The translations under genes were made by a program, and so were the position numbers. Below the pieces are notes generated by a model. It saw nothing but the letters and a program-made list of their open reading frames with translations, was not told the DNA's origin and ran no database searches. A stretch of DNA of 64,000 nucleotides, from NCBI RefSeq assembly GCF_003951315.1, contig NZ_QLJH01000011.1, positions 1 to 64,000 of the forward strand, in the 5' to 3' direction. Below are positions 9,451 to 19,660 of this stretch, piece by piece (position 1 is the first letter of the stretch; the number at the start of each line of letters is the position of its first letter). This DNA is from Sphingomonas sp. S-NIH.Pt15_0812 (lineage in GTDB: Bacteria; Pseudomonadota; Alphaproteobacteria; Sphingomonadales; Sphingomonadaceae).

Positions 9451-11985
9451 TCAGCGCGCCGCAACCGCCGTGCCGCCCTCGCGCTCCAGTGCGGCAGCGG
9501 CGTTGGCGAGGGCGATGTACATCGCCCCCTCCGGCACGACATATTCATTCTCGCCCCAGAAGAACGGCCAGTCGTCGCGATTTTCCGGATAGTCGGGCTT
9601 CAGCAGCAGCACGCCCGGCACCACGCCGCCGGGGATGAAGGTGAAGTCCGCCCGGTTGCTGCCATAGGCGACCTCTTTCGACAGCGCGCCGACCCCCGAC
9701 ACGAACGACCGGTCCGAGGCCGGATGATGGCCGTGCAGATAGTCGAGCGCGCGACCCACGGTCGACCCGTCGACCAGCTCCGGAAAGGCGCGGTGCAGCG
9801 CATAGCCGGTCAGGCCGAAGTTCAGCACCGCGCCATTGCCGGCCCAGCCGCCGGTGGTGATCGGCACGCCGAACGGGTTCGCCGTCTCGGTCGCGGCCGC
9901 CTGCGCGACCCAGGCCTGCACCGCCGGGCGCAGCGCGGCGCGATATTCGGGCGGCATCGCCGGCAGCGCCTTGACCATCGTGGTGGCGCTGAACGCGAAG
10001 CCCTTCAGCATCGCCGGGGTCAGCGCCATGACGCGGTCGGCATATTGCCGGTCGCCGGTCGCGAGCAGCAGCTCGACCGCCGCGCCGAACTCCTCCGCCT
10101 CCAGCGGGCCGCCGGTGGTGTTGCCATGGTGGAACAGGTCGGGGGCGTGGCTATGCTCGTCCTTCCAGACCTTCACCGCCCGGTCGAGGCACAGGGTCGC
10201 GAATGCGTCGTCGCGCCCCTTCCACGCGCGATAGGTCGCGGCCAGCGCGGCGGCCGAGCCATATTCCAGCGCCGACGCCTTGCTGGTGAAGGCCCAGCGA
10301 TCGTCGGGCGTGCCGCTGCGCCCACCATTGCGGTCATAGGCGCGCTCATAGGGCTTGAGCTTCGGGTCATAGACCAGCCCGTCGGTCTTGCTCGCCGCGT
10401 CGCCCAGATGCGTGTACTGGCCGACATCGGGCTCGACGATGCCGTGGATCGCATGGCCGACCGCGTGATATTGCGCCAGCAGTTGCACGCTGCCGTGGCG
10501 GATCTGCTGGAGGATGTCGGGCGTGCCGTCGGGCACATGGATCTCGACCCGCCGCGTCGTCCAGTCGACCGCCACCGTGTCGCGCTCCGGCTTGTACCGC
10601 TCCCAGATATCGACCAGCTCGCGGACCACCTGATATTGGGTCTGGGTGCGGATGTCGAAGTCGCCCGCATCCAGCCACCCGCCGACCGCCAGGCCGGGGA
10701 TATGCTCGCCCGGCTGGAACGCCGTGTCGGTGGTCGGCCCCTGGCGATAGAGGTCGATATGCTCGTGGTTGATCGGGGCCTGGCGCGCATCGTCGCGGTG
10801 CGGGTCGCCATGCCAGGTGCGATAGCCCTCGTTGACCGCCATATGGTCCATCGCGATCGGCAGATAGACGTCGCTGCTCAGATGCCAGGACGTGGTCGTC
10901 AGCCCGGCGGCGATCGGGAAGGGGGCGGTGCGCGTATCGCCATATTGCAGCACATAGGTGCCCGGCGTCTTCACCCCGCTGAAGTCGAAGCGGACATAGC
11001 GGTAGCGCAGGTAGCGACCCCAGTCGCGCGCCGCCGGCGTGGCCACCGGCGTCATCCGGCCATCCTCCCCGACCCGGAGCAGGCGGGGCTGCCGGGCGCC
11101 GCGATCGTCGCGGTCCAGCTCGATCGTCGCGAGCTTGGGCGCATCCGGCGCATAGCCGAGCTGCGAGTGGCCGATCATCGGCGGGCGCAGCCAGCCGGGC
11201 ACGCTCGCCGCCTCCAGCGTCCATTCCACCACCTTGCCCGTCCGCCCGCCGGGCAGGATCTGGCGGACGACATACCAGCCATTCTGCGCCTGGTTGCGAC
11301 CGTCATAGAGCGACAGGCTGCCGCTTGCCGTGGCGATGCCGACGCGCCGCGCCGCATCCTCGGGCGACAGCACCAGCTTGCGCCCCGCGGCGAAGGGCAG
11401 CGGCTCCGCGCCCGGTCCGTCGCTGCGGCCGCTGGCGGCGTTGCGCTCGGGCGTCAGCGTCATCGCGTCCGCCGGGTGGCGCGGGAACAGGGCCGGACGG
11501 CCATCGGCGGTGAAGGAGCGATGGAAATAGGCCGAGGGCACGAACTCCAGGTTCAGCCCCGCCTTGCCGACCAGTTCCGCCGGCAGCGGCCGGTCGAGCA
11601 GCACCGACAGCACCACGGCGCTGCCCCGCCGCTCGGCACGGACGGTGTAGCGGAAGCCGGGATATTCCATCACCGCCTCGATCACCCCGGCCGCCTTGTC
11701 GACCCGGCGGCTGACGAACTGCGCGGCCGGGTCCCATTGGCCGGGCGTGGCGGACAGGCGCACATCGCCATTGGTGGCGGTGCGCACGCCCTGCTGGATC
11801 AGCTCGACCCCGCTGATCTTGGCATCGGCGAACAGCCCTTCATTGACGTTGGAGAAGATCAGCCAGTCGACGCCCGGCGCCTCGAAATAATCGGCGCGGT
11901 CGAAGCGGAGCGGGGTCTGCGCCACCGCGGCGAACGGCAGGCTGCCGAGTAGAGCGGCGAGCAGGATGCTGCGGCGAGGGGACAT
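9451..11985 (-). CDS. Secreted glycoside hydrolase family 9 (endoglucanase-like)
   Basis: An 844-residue exported enzyme. ATG 11985 gives a signal peptide (MSPRRSILLAALLGSLPFA, cleaved near VAQ) and has AGGAG seven bases upstream. A long N-terminal region, including an Ig-like CelD_N-type domain before the catalytic part, precedes the (alpha/alpha)6-barrel. GH9 catalytic signatures are GGWLDAGDFD near residue 440 (Asp base) and GENEYVVPEGA near 810 (Glu acid). It should cut beta-1,4-glucan-type chains in the periplasm or outside the cell. It follows the hydrolase at 12024 by 38 bases in the same direction. The upstream open frame running to 12993 is antisense-phase noise and not a fusion. Confidence 0.9.
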   Translation of the reverse strand: MSPRRSILLAALLGSLPFAAVAQTPLRFDRADYFEAPGVDWLIFSNVNEGLFADAKISGVELIQQGVRTATNGDVRLSATPGQWDPAAQFVSRRVDKAAGVIEAVMEYPGFRYTVRAERRGSAVVLSVLLDRPLPAELVGKAGLNLEFVPSAYFHRSFTADGRPALFPRHPADAMTLTPERNAASGRSDGPGAEPLPFAAGRKLVLSPEDAARRVGIATASGSLSLYDGRNQAQNGWYVVRQILPGGRTGKVVEWTLEAASVPGWLRPPMIGHSQLGYAPDAPKLATIELDRDDRGARQPRLLRVGEDGRMTPVATPAARDWGRYLRYRYVRFDFSGVKTPGTYVLQYGDTRTAPFPIAAGLTTTSWHLSSDVYLPIAMDHMAVNEGYRTWHGDPHRDDARQAPINHEHIDLYRQGPTTDTAFQPGEHIPGLAVGGWLDAGDFDIRTQTQYQVVRELVDIWERYKPERDTVAVDWTTRRVEIHVPDGTPDILQQIRHGSVQLLAQYHAVGHAIHGIVEPDVGQYTHLGDAASKTDGLVYDPKLKPYERAYDRNGGRSGTPDDRWAFTSKASALEYGSAAALAATYRAWKGRDDAFATLCLDRAVKVWKDEHSHAPDLFHHGNTTGGPLEAEEFGAAVELLLATGDRQYADRVMALTPAMLKGFAFSATTMVKALPAMPPEYRAALRPAVQAWVAQAAATETANPFGVPITTGGWAGNGAVLNFGLTGYALHRAFPELVDGSTVGRALDYLHGHHPASDRSFVSGVGALSKEVAYGSNRADFTFIPGGVVPGVLLLKPDYPENRDDWPFFWGENEYVVPEGAMYIALANAAAALEREGGTAVAAR

Positions 11986-12023
11986 GAACATTCTCCTGGA
12001 GGCGCGGAATTGGGGGGTCGGTG

Positions 12024-12920
12024 TCAGAGCGCGGCGTTGCGCGTGATCGTCAGCCTCGTGTCGCGGCACCAGCCGCAACCGGGTCCGGCGAAGCGGGCGC
12101 GGGCCTTGCCGTCGCCCTTCAACTGCCAGTCGAGCCACTGGGTCACGACTTGCGCCGCCAGCCCGCCATGCGGCTGCATATAGGTGCCGCCATGACCCAC
12201 GGGGATGTCGACCAGCGCCGCGGGCACGGCCTGCAACCGGCGAAAATCGTCGCTGCCATTGGCGTGGGCGATGTCGTCCGGCCCGCCAAGCACATAGAGG
12301 ACGGGCGTGTGGAGCCGGCCGAGCAGCGCCTTGTCGGAAACGATGCCGGGGATCGGGCTCTTGCCGTCGTTGAAGAAGCCGGTGTTCATCGCCACCACCG
12401 TGCGGACACGGGGGTCGGAGCCGATGGTCAGCGCCTGCAACCCGCCGCAGCTCCAGCCGGAGACCGCGATCCGATCGGTCGCGATGCGGCCGCGCAAGGG
12501 GCTGCCGGGTCGGACATTCTCCCGCGCCACCCAGTCGATCGCGTCGGTCATCAGACGCGTCGCGGTCTGAGCCTGGAGCGGGCCACCGGTCGCGCCCGGC
12601 TTGGGCCCGGCCTTGGGGATGGTGCCCGAGGCGATCACCAGATAGCCGTGCGAGGCGATCTCCAGCAGGTGATTGCGCGAGCTGGTGCCGTCGGCGCTGC
12701 ACCCGCCATTGCCGAAGATATAGACGGGCAGGGGATCGCGGCCGGGTTTGGCGGGGCGGTAGACGACATGGTCGGGAAGGCTGGCGCGTTCCTCGAACAG
12801 CGCGGGGAATGGGCCGCTGCCGCGTTCCGGCGGCGGACTGGCGGCCATCGTGATGGTAGCGCTCACCATAAGGCTTGCGTTCATCAGGATCATCATGCCG
12901 GACCGCGCCATTCGTTCCAT
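12024..12920 (-). CDS. Exported alpha/beta hydrolase (dienelactone-hydrolase-like)
   Basis: A 298-residue alpha/beta hydrolase with an N-terminal hydrophobic signal (about 9-27). The nucleophile elbow GWSCGG places Ser157; probable triad partners are Asp215 or 216 in GGPDD and His243 in VGHGG. It probably removes ester groups (acetyl, feruloyl or similar) from polysaccharide, judged from its place upstream of the GH9 gene and divergent from another esterase. The first ATG (12920) is used, but later in-frame ATGs at codons 4, 9 and 10 are also possible. The C-terminus contains an unusual cysteine pair, GCGWCRD. Substrate unproven. Confidence 0.82.
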   Translation of the reverse strand: MERMARSGMMILMNASLMVSATITMAASPPPERGSGPFPALFEERASLPDHVVYRPAKPGRDPLPVYIFGNGGCSADGTSSRNHLLEIASHGYLVIASGTIPKAGPKPGATGGPLQAQTATRLMTDAIDWVARENVRPGSPLRGRIATDRIAVSGWSCGGLQALTIGSDPRVRTVVAMNTGFFNDGKSPIPGIVSDKALLGRLHTPVLYVLGGPDDIAHANGSDDFRRLQAVPAALVDIPVGHGGTYMQPHGGLAAQVVTQWLDWQLKGDGKARARFAGPGCGWCRDTRLTITRNAAL

Positions 12921-13063
12921 CCCCTGGGTTATTGTCGGAGCATTTTCCTGCTTCCTGAAGCCCGATCCTGCCCGAGAAGCTGTTTGTGATCAACGGTGTA
13001 CCGCGTAACGGCCATCAATCCCGCACGATTGGCGGGGCCGTCGCCGACCGCTGATCACTAATG

Positions 13064-13074
13064 TTGTTGGACAA
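13064..13074. promoter_or_regulatory. GntR/FadR-type operator motif
   Basis: TTGTTGGACAA fits the TNGTNNNACNA pattern known for FadR-subfamily GntR regulators. It lies between the divergent polysaccharide genes and abuts the proposed -35 element at 13076. No GntR gene is in the window, so the regulator would be encoded elsewhere. Confidence 0.3.
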
Positions 13075-13075
13075 G

Positions 13076-13105
13076 TTGACGGCCGGCCGCGACCGTGCGT
13101 AGGTT
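13076..13105 (+). promoter_or_regulatory. Candidate promoter for the esterase-GH43 operon
   Basis: TTGACG (13076-13081) matches five of six -35 bases, and TAGGTT (13100-13105), 18 bases later, is a weak -10. The ATG at 13168 follows. Two palindromic motifs overlap or abut it. The assignment is tentative. Confidence 0.35.
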
Positions 13106-13114
13106 GCGCTACCA
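13101..13114. promoter_or_regulatory. LacI/xyl-box-like operator
   Basis: AGGTTGCGCTACCA matches 12 of 14 positions of the palindrome TGGTAGCGCTACCA, which resembles LacI-family (XylR-type) boxes controlling plant-sugar genes in Xanthomonas and Caulobacter. It overlaps the proposed -10 region, where a repressor would block transcription. The comparison is from memory of the motif; no LacI gene is nearby. Confidence 0.4.
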
Positions 13115-13167
13115 CGGATCGGGACCGGCGCGGGACAGCGTCGGCGCGAGGCAGGGAGAATGAGAGG

Positions 13168-14124
13168 ATGGCGGTGGCCAGGGTCCTGATCGGAGGTGCG
13201 ATGCTGGCGGCGATCGCCGTGCCGGCGGCGGCGCAGGATGCGCGGATGACGCCCATGCCCGCGCCCGCCGCGCCCGATGCCATCCCGCTCGGCACGGGTC
13301 CCGGCAACAGTGCCTCCGCGCCGGCGGAAAGCTGGTTCCGCCAATATGGCGTGGCGATGACGCGCAACGTGTCGGTCGCGACGCTGACGCCGGTCCTGCC
13401 CGACCCCGCCAGGGCCACGGGCGCGGCGGCGATCGTCGCGCCGGGCGGCGGCTTCCTGATGCTGTCGATGGAGAATGAGGGCTGGCGCGTCGCCCGCGCG
13501 CTCGCCGATCGCGGCATCGCCGCCTTCGTCCTCAAATATCGATTGAAACCGACGCCTGCCGACCTGCCCGGCTTCGAACGCGCGGTGAATGCGATGTTCG
13601 CCAGCGTCGGACAGCCGCGCGCCCGGCTTGGCCCGGATGCGGCGGCGGCGGGTCTCGCCGACCAGATCGCCGATGCGCGCGCCGCCGTCCGACTGGTGCG
13701 TACGCGGGCGGGGGAATGGCATGTCGACCCGAATCGCATCGGCATGATCGGCTTTTCGGCGGGCGCGATGACGACGATGGTCACCGCCCTGTCGGCCCCG
13801 GATACGAAGCTGGCCTTCATCGCACCGATCTACGGATCGATGGAGGCGGTAACGGTGCCCAGGGATGCGCCGCCCCTGTTCGCGGTGCTGGCCGCCGACG
13901 ATCCGCTCTTCGCGCGCAAGGGCCTTGGCCTGATCGATGCCTGGCAGCGGGCGGGACGGCCGGTCGAATTCCACCTCTACCAGGGGGGCGGCCATGGCTT
14001 CGGCCTCGGCAAGCCCGGCACCACCAGCCCCGGCTGGTTCGACGCCTTCACCCGCTGGCTGTCGGTCGGCGGCATCACCACGCCCATGTCCATCACCGGA
14101 CCCTCTTCGGGAGCAGCAGGATGA
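13168..14124 (+). CDS. Exported alpha/beta hydrolase / acetylxylan-esterase-like
   Basis: A 318-residue exported hydrolase with a signal peptide (1-22, ending AAAQ). Motifs are the oxyanion-type APGGGF (91-96), the nucleophile GFSAGA with Ser197, an acid in AADDPLF near 247 and the histidine in GGGHGFG near 280. The arrangement is that of the esterase/lipase family often labelled endo-1,4-beta-xylanase-associated esterase. It probably deacetylates hemicellulose. It heads the rightward operon with the unknown protein at 14121 and GH43 at 14822, and overlaps the next start by four bases. AGG precedes ATG 13168 closely; a GGGAGA lies about ten bases further up. Confidence 0.83.
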   Translation: MAVARVLIGGAMLAAIAVPAAAQDARMTPMPAPAAPDAIPLGTGPGNSASAPAESWFRQYGVAMTRNVSVATLTPVLPDPARATGAAAIVAPGGGFLMLSMENEGWRVARALADRGIAAFVLKYRLKPTPADLPGFERAVNAMFASVGQPRARLGPDAAAAGLADQIADARAAVRLVRTRAGEWHVDPNRIGMIGFSAGAMTTMVTALSAPDTKLAFIAPIYGSMEAVTVPRDAPPLFAVLAADDPLFARKGLGLIDAWQRAGRPVEFHLYQGGGHGFGLGKPGTTSPGWFDAFTRWLSVGGITTPMSITGPSSGAAG

Positions 14125-14819
14125 CTCGACACGCCTTCTTCGGGGGCCTGATCATGGCCCTGACCCCGGTCGCGGCGACCGCGCAGACGCCGGCCGCCAG
14201 CCCCCCCGCGGTGCCGCCGCTCGCCGATTATTTCCAGCCGGCCGCGGGCGGCCCGATCGCGCCGGACGCGGACGGCTTCCTCCGGCGTTGGCTGCTGCTG
14301 GAGCCGATCGCCAAGCCCAACCCGACCAATGCCGTCTTCACCGGCACCTATGTCCGGGAGACGCTGTCGCCCCAGACCTATCCCGGCCGCTTCGCCGCCC
14401 TGCCGCGCGACGGGCAGATGGTGCGGGTCGACCGGCCGCTGCGCTGGCACGCGCTCGACTCGAAACTCTGGGACGTGAAGCTGTTCAACTTCGCGCAGGC
14501 GCTGGGCCAGCCCAAATATGGCGTGATCTTCTGGGCGGTGACGGTGGTGAACAGCCCGCGCGAGATGCGCGACGTGCGTCTCGCGGTCGGGTCCAACTCG
14601 GCATCGCGCTGGTGGCTGAACGGCGATCTGGCGGTCGAGGCGTTCGACGATCGGCGGATGGTGATGGACGATCTGCTGTCCGATCGCATCACCCTGAAAA
14701 AGGGGCGCAACGTGCTGCGCGGCGCGGTCATCAACGGGCCCGGCCTGAGCGATTTCGCGATCCGTTTCGTCGACGCGGCCGGACAGCCGATCCGCGACAT
14801 CACCACCGACGTGAAGTGA
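14121..14819 (+). CDS. Exported protein of unknown function, galactose-binding-like fold
   Basis: A 232-residue protein with a signal peptide (about 1-22, ending ATAQ). I do not recognise a named family. The C-terminal half (WWLNGDLAV, a VTL-like ITLKKGRNVL and INGPGLSDFAIRF) follows the pattern of galactose-binding-like beta-sandwich modules attached to glycosidases: a residue-binding NG turn, then a strand leading to G-x-NVL. It is translationally coupled to the esterase (ATGA overlap at 14121) and followed two bases later by GH43. It may therefore bind or present the polysaccharide substrate. No catalytic signature is visible. Confidence 0.7.
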   Translation: MTRHAFFGGLIMALTPVAATAQTPAASPPAVPPLADYFQPAAGGPIAPDADGFLRRWLLLEPIAKPNPTNAVFTGTYVRETLSPQTYPGRFAALPRDGQMVRVDRPLRWHALDSKLWDVKLFNFAQALGQPKYGVIFWAVTVVNSPREMRDVRLAVGSNSASRWWLNGDLAVEAFDDRRMVMDDLLSDRITLKKGRNVLRGAVINGPGLSDFAIRFVDAAGQPIRDITTDVK

Positions 14820-14821
14820 GG

Positions 14822-16276
14822 ATGCCCGTCATGATCAGGACCCTTTGCCGCCTTCCGGCCGGTGTCGCCGCACTCCTTGCCGTCTCGCCCGCCCCGGCGC
14901 AGCTTGCCGGCACCGTCTTCATCCACGACCCCTCGACCGTCACCGAGTCGGACGGGAAATGGTTCACCTTCGGCACGCGCGGCGGCGGGCTGATCTCCGA
15001 CGATGGCTGGACCTGGCGCGGCGGCGCGGAGCGGCCGGGCGGCGGCGTCGCGCCCGACATCATCCATATCGGCGATCGCTATTATGTCGCCTATGCGGTC
15101 GGCGGCGGCGGCATGTCGGGCGGCCATGCCAGCCAGGTCAAGATCATGTGGACCAAGTCGCTCGACCCGCAATCCCGCGACTTCGGCTATCACGATGTCG
15201 GCGTGGTCGCATCGAGCGACGGGGTGGAGAATCACGACGCGATCGATCCCGCCTTCCTCTATGTCGATGGGCGGTTGTGGCTGAGCTACGGCACCTATTT
15301 CGGCTCGATCCGCATCATCGAGCTCGATCCCAGGACAGGCCTGCGCGTCGCGGGTAACCAGCCGGTCGATATCGCCATCGACATGGAGGCGACCGCGCTG
15401 ATGCACCGCGATGGCTGGTATTATCTGCTCGGTACGCACGGCACCTGCTGCGACGGGCCGAACTCGACCTACAACATCCGCGTCGGCCGGTCGCGGAACG
15501 TGCTGGGCCCCTATGTCGACAATATGGGCCAGCCGCTGCTGAAGGGCGGCGGCAAGTTGGTCGCCGCTGCGCATGACCGGGTGCAGGGACCCGGGCATTT
15601 CGGGCTGATCGACTTAGGGGGCGGGACCCAGAAATTCTCGATGCACTATGAGTCCGATCTCGACCGGGGCGGGCGCAGCGTGCTGGCGATCGAGCCCCTG
15701 TTGTGGCGCGACGGCTGGCCGGTGGCGGGCAGCAACGTGCGACCGGGCGACTATGAGATCCAGTCGGAGCGGAGCGGCAATGCCTTGCAGCTCAAGGTCG
15801 ATTTCGTCCGCATCCCCTTCGACGTGCGCGCCAGCTTCATGGCCAAGCCGACCGATGCGACCAGAGCCTTGCCCGATCAGGGTCTGGCGGACGTGCAGGG
15901 CGGCTGGCCGGCGGGGCGGGTGCGGGTCGAGCTGGCCGCGCATATGAACCGGCCGAACCAGCGCTGGACGGTCACGCCGATGCCCGACAAGGGCGGCTGG
16001 TTCGGCGCACCCTATTACCGCATCGGCATCACCGGCACCGAGCGCGTGCTGGCGACGACGCCGGCGGGTGAGGTGGAGGCCGTGCCGGGCTATACGGGGG
16101 CGGATGCGCAATTGTGGCGGATCGATCAGCTGACCGACGGCAGCTACCGCATCACGCCCAAGCTGCGCGCCAAGGGGCAGGACAGCGCGCTGATGGCGAT
16201 CGGCACCAGCACGGTGACGCTGGCACCGTTCGATGCGCGCAGCGATGCGGGGCGGTGGCGGTTCCGGATGCCTTGA
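14822..16276 (+). CDS. Glycoside hydrolase family 43 (arabinanase/arabinosidase-like)
   Basis: A 484-residue secreted enzyme with a signal peptide (about 1-27, ending APAQ). The five-bladed propeller of GH43 shows its three acidic residues: Asp36 (HDPSTV), Asp142 (AIDPAFLYVDG) and Glu189 (DMEATAL). About 150 C-terminal residues beyond the propeller form an extra beta-rich module with repeated W-x-I/V and YRI strands, possibly carbohydrate binding. It likely trims arabinan or arabinoxylan. ATG 14822 is two bases after the previous stop; ATG 14831 is a fair alternative. Exact linkage specificity is not deducible. Confidence 0.87.
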   Translation: MPVMIRTLCRLPAGVAALLAVSPAPAQLAGTVFIHDPSTVTESDGKWFTFGTRGGGLISDDGWTWRGGAERPGGGVAPDIIHIGDRYYVAYAVGGGGMSGGHASQVKIMWTKSLDPQSRDFGYHDVGVVASSDGVENHDAIDPAFLYVDGRLWLSYGTYFGSIRIIELDPRTGLRVAGNQPVDIAIDMEATALMHRDGWYYLLGTHGTCCDGPNSTYNIRVGRSRNVLGPYVDNMGQPLLKGGGKLVAAAHDRVQGPGHFGLIDLGGGTQKFSMHYESDLDRGGRSVLAIEPLLWRDGWPVAGSNVRPGDYEIQSERSGNALQLKVDFVRIPFDVRASFMAKPTDATRALPDQGLADVQGGWPAGRVRVELAAHMNRPNQRWTVTPMPDKGGWFGAPYYRIGITGTERVLATTPAGEVEAVPGYTGADAQLWRIDQLTDGSYRITPKLRAKGQDSALMAIGTSTVTLAPFDARSDAGRWRFRMP

Positions 16277-16325
16277 GCGGGGTGGTGCGCAGGCCCGGAG
16301 GAGAGGCTGCGCCGTTCCTTCTTCG

Positions 16326-16429
16326 GTTCCCCGGCGAAGGCCGGGGCCCAGTTGGGAAGGCTTTGGTAACGGAGCGTGGCCGTCCATCACCGATGTCCCC
16401 TAACCGGGCCCCGGCCTTCGCCGGGGAAC
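16326..16429. repeat. Dispersed palindromic element, copy 1
   Basis: Two 28-base arms, starting GTTCCCCGGCGAAGGCCGGG and ending with its complement, pair at 27 of 28 positions around a 48-base loop. The same arms and part of the loop (GGGAAGGC, then TGGTAACGGAGCGT) recur at 53607-53701. The structure is that of a REP/MITE-like element. It has no coding capacity and no clear target-site duplication. Confidence 0.85.
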
Positions 16430-16514
16430 AGGCAGGTCGTTAAATGAACAGGACCGGAGCGCGTGCACCCTACACACCCGCTTCGCGTCTTCGCGCGAGT
16501 CCATCGCCCTCACA

Positions 16515-16555
16515 CGAAAAGGCCGCGACCCCTCGCAGGATCGCGGCCTTTCGCT
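16515..16555 (-). terminator. Terminator of acnA (possibly bidirectional)
   Basis: Perfect eight-base stem GGCCGCGA/TCGCGGCC (16521-16528 and 16541-16548) with a 12-base loop. On the minus strand it is followed by TTTT, as expected for intrinsic termination downstream of aconitase. On the plus strand a TTT follows, so it may also stop transcripts from GH43. Confidence 0.8.
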
Positions 16556-16600
16556 TGAACCCTAAGGCGTCCGGATCGGCCGGACGCCCGGGCATCGTCC

Positions 16601-19288
<2,688 letters not shown>

Positions 19289-19660
19289 AGGGGTCCTTCT
19301 GCCTGTCTATGCCCCAGCGCGCCGGGGACGCGGGCGCAAGGACCGCAGGGGGCGCGAAGGGCAGGGGTATGGCGCGCGATAGCAGCGCTCCGGCTGGGGG
19401 GAAAGGGGGCGGCGCGGGGTTTCTCCCGCAGCGCGCCGGCGGACGATGTCCCTCATCATAGCGCATTTTCGCCTTTGCCGGACAGGGGACGGCCGGGTCC
19501 GGCCCATCCTCAGCCACGCTGCCGGCCGTCAAAATCGGATTCGAGCATAATCAAAAGGATGCAGTGATCCGATATAATATTATCCGATTCGGTCCGTCGC
19601 CGTCCCGGCCGCCCTCTATGATGCGTTCTATTAACCTCGCATCGTGGCGGACCAGAATAG
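19289..19660. other. Gene-free divergent interval between acnA and a chemoreceptor
   Basis: 372 bases between divergent genes. The half near acnA is GC-rich with no promoter I can defend. The half near the chemoreceptor holds an AT-rich island (about 19530-19590) with a perfect TATAAT and three copies of the heptamer ATCCGAT (one inverted). Small open frames here have no recognisable features. Confidence 0.6.
19534..19588 (+). promoter_or_regulatory. Candidate promoter/regulatory island of the chemoreceptor gene
   Basis: Heptamer ATCCGAT occurs at 19567-19573 and 19582-19588 in direct orientation and inverted at 19534-19540. A perfect TATAAT (19573-19578) lies between the two direct copies. 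No good -35 hexamer sits at standard spacing, so an activator or another sigma factor may be needed (inference). Confidence 0.4.

Larger units (their letters stand above)
16277..16600. other. Gene-free convergent interval
   Basis: 324 bases between the convergent GH43 and aconitase genes. It contains a palindromic dispersed element (16326-16429) and a strong terminator hairpin (16515-16555). No credible gene is seen. Confidence 0.7.

Noticed and set aside
9205..11952. A 915-codon open frame on the plus strand opposite the GH9 gene
   Set aside because: It lies entirely in the shadow of GH9, is rich in Arg, Ala and Gly with no domain, and arises from GC-rich codon use on the other strand.
11986..12993. 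In-frame upstream extension of GH9 that would fuse it to the region of the alpha/beta hydrolase
   Set aside because: The hydrolase is encoded there in another frame of the same strand, and GH9 has its own ribosome-binding site and signal peptide at 11985.
12998..13009. GTACCGCGTAAC near-palindrome upstream of the hydrolase at 12920
   Set aside because: Symmetry is weak (four central bases plus ends) and it matches no operator pattern I know.
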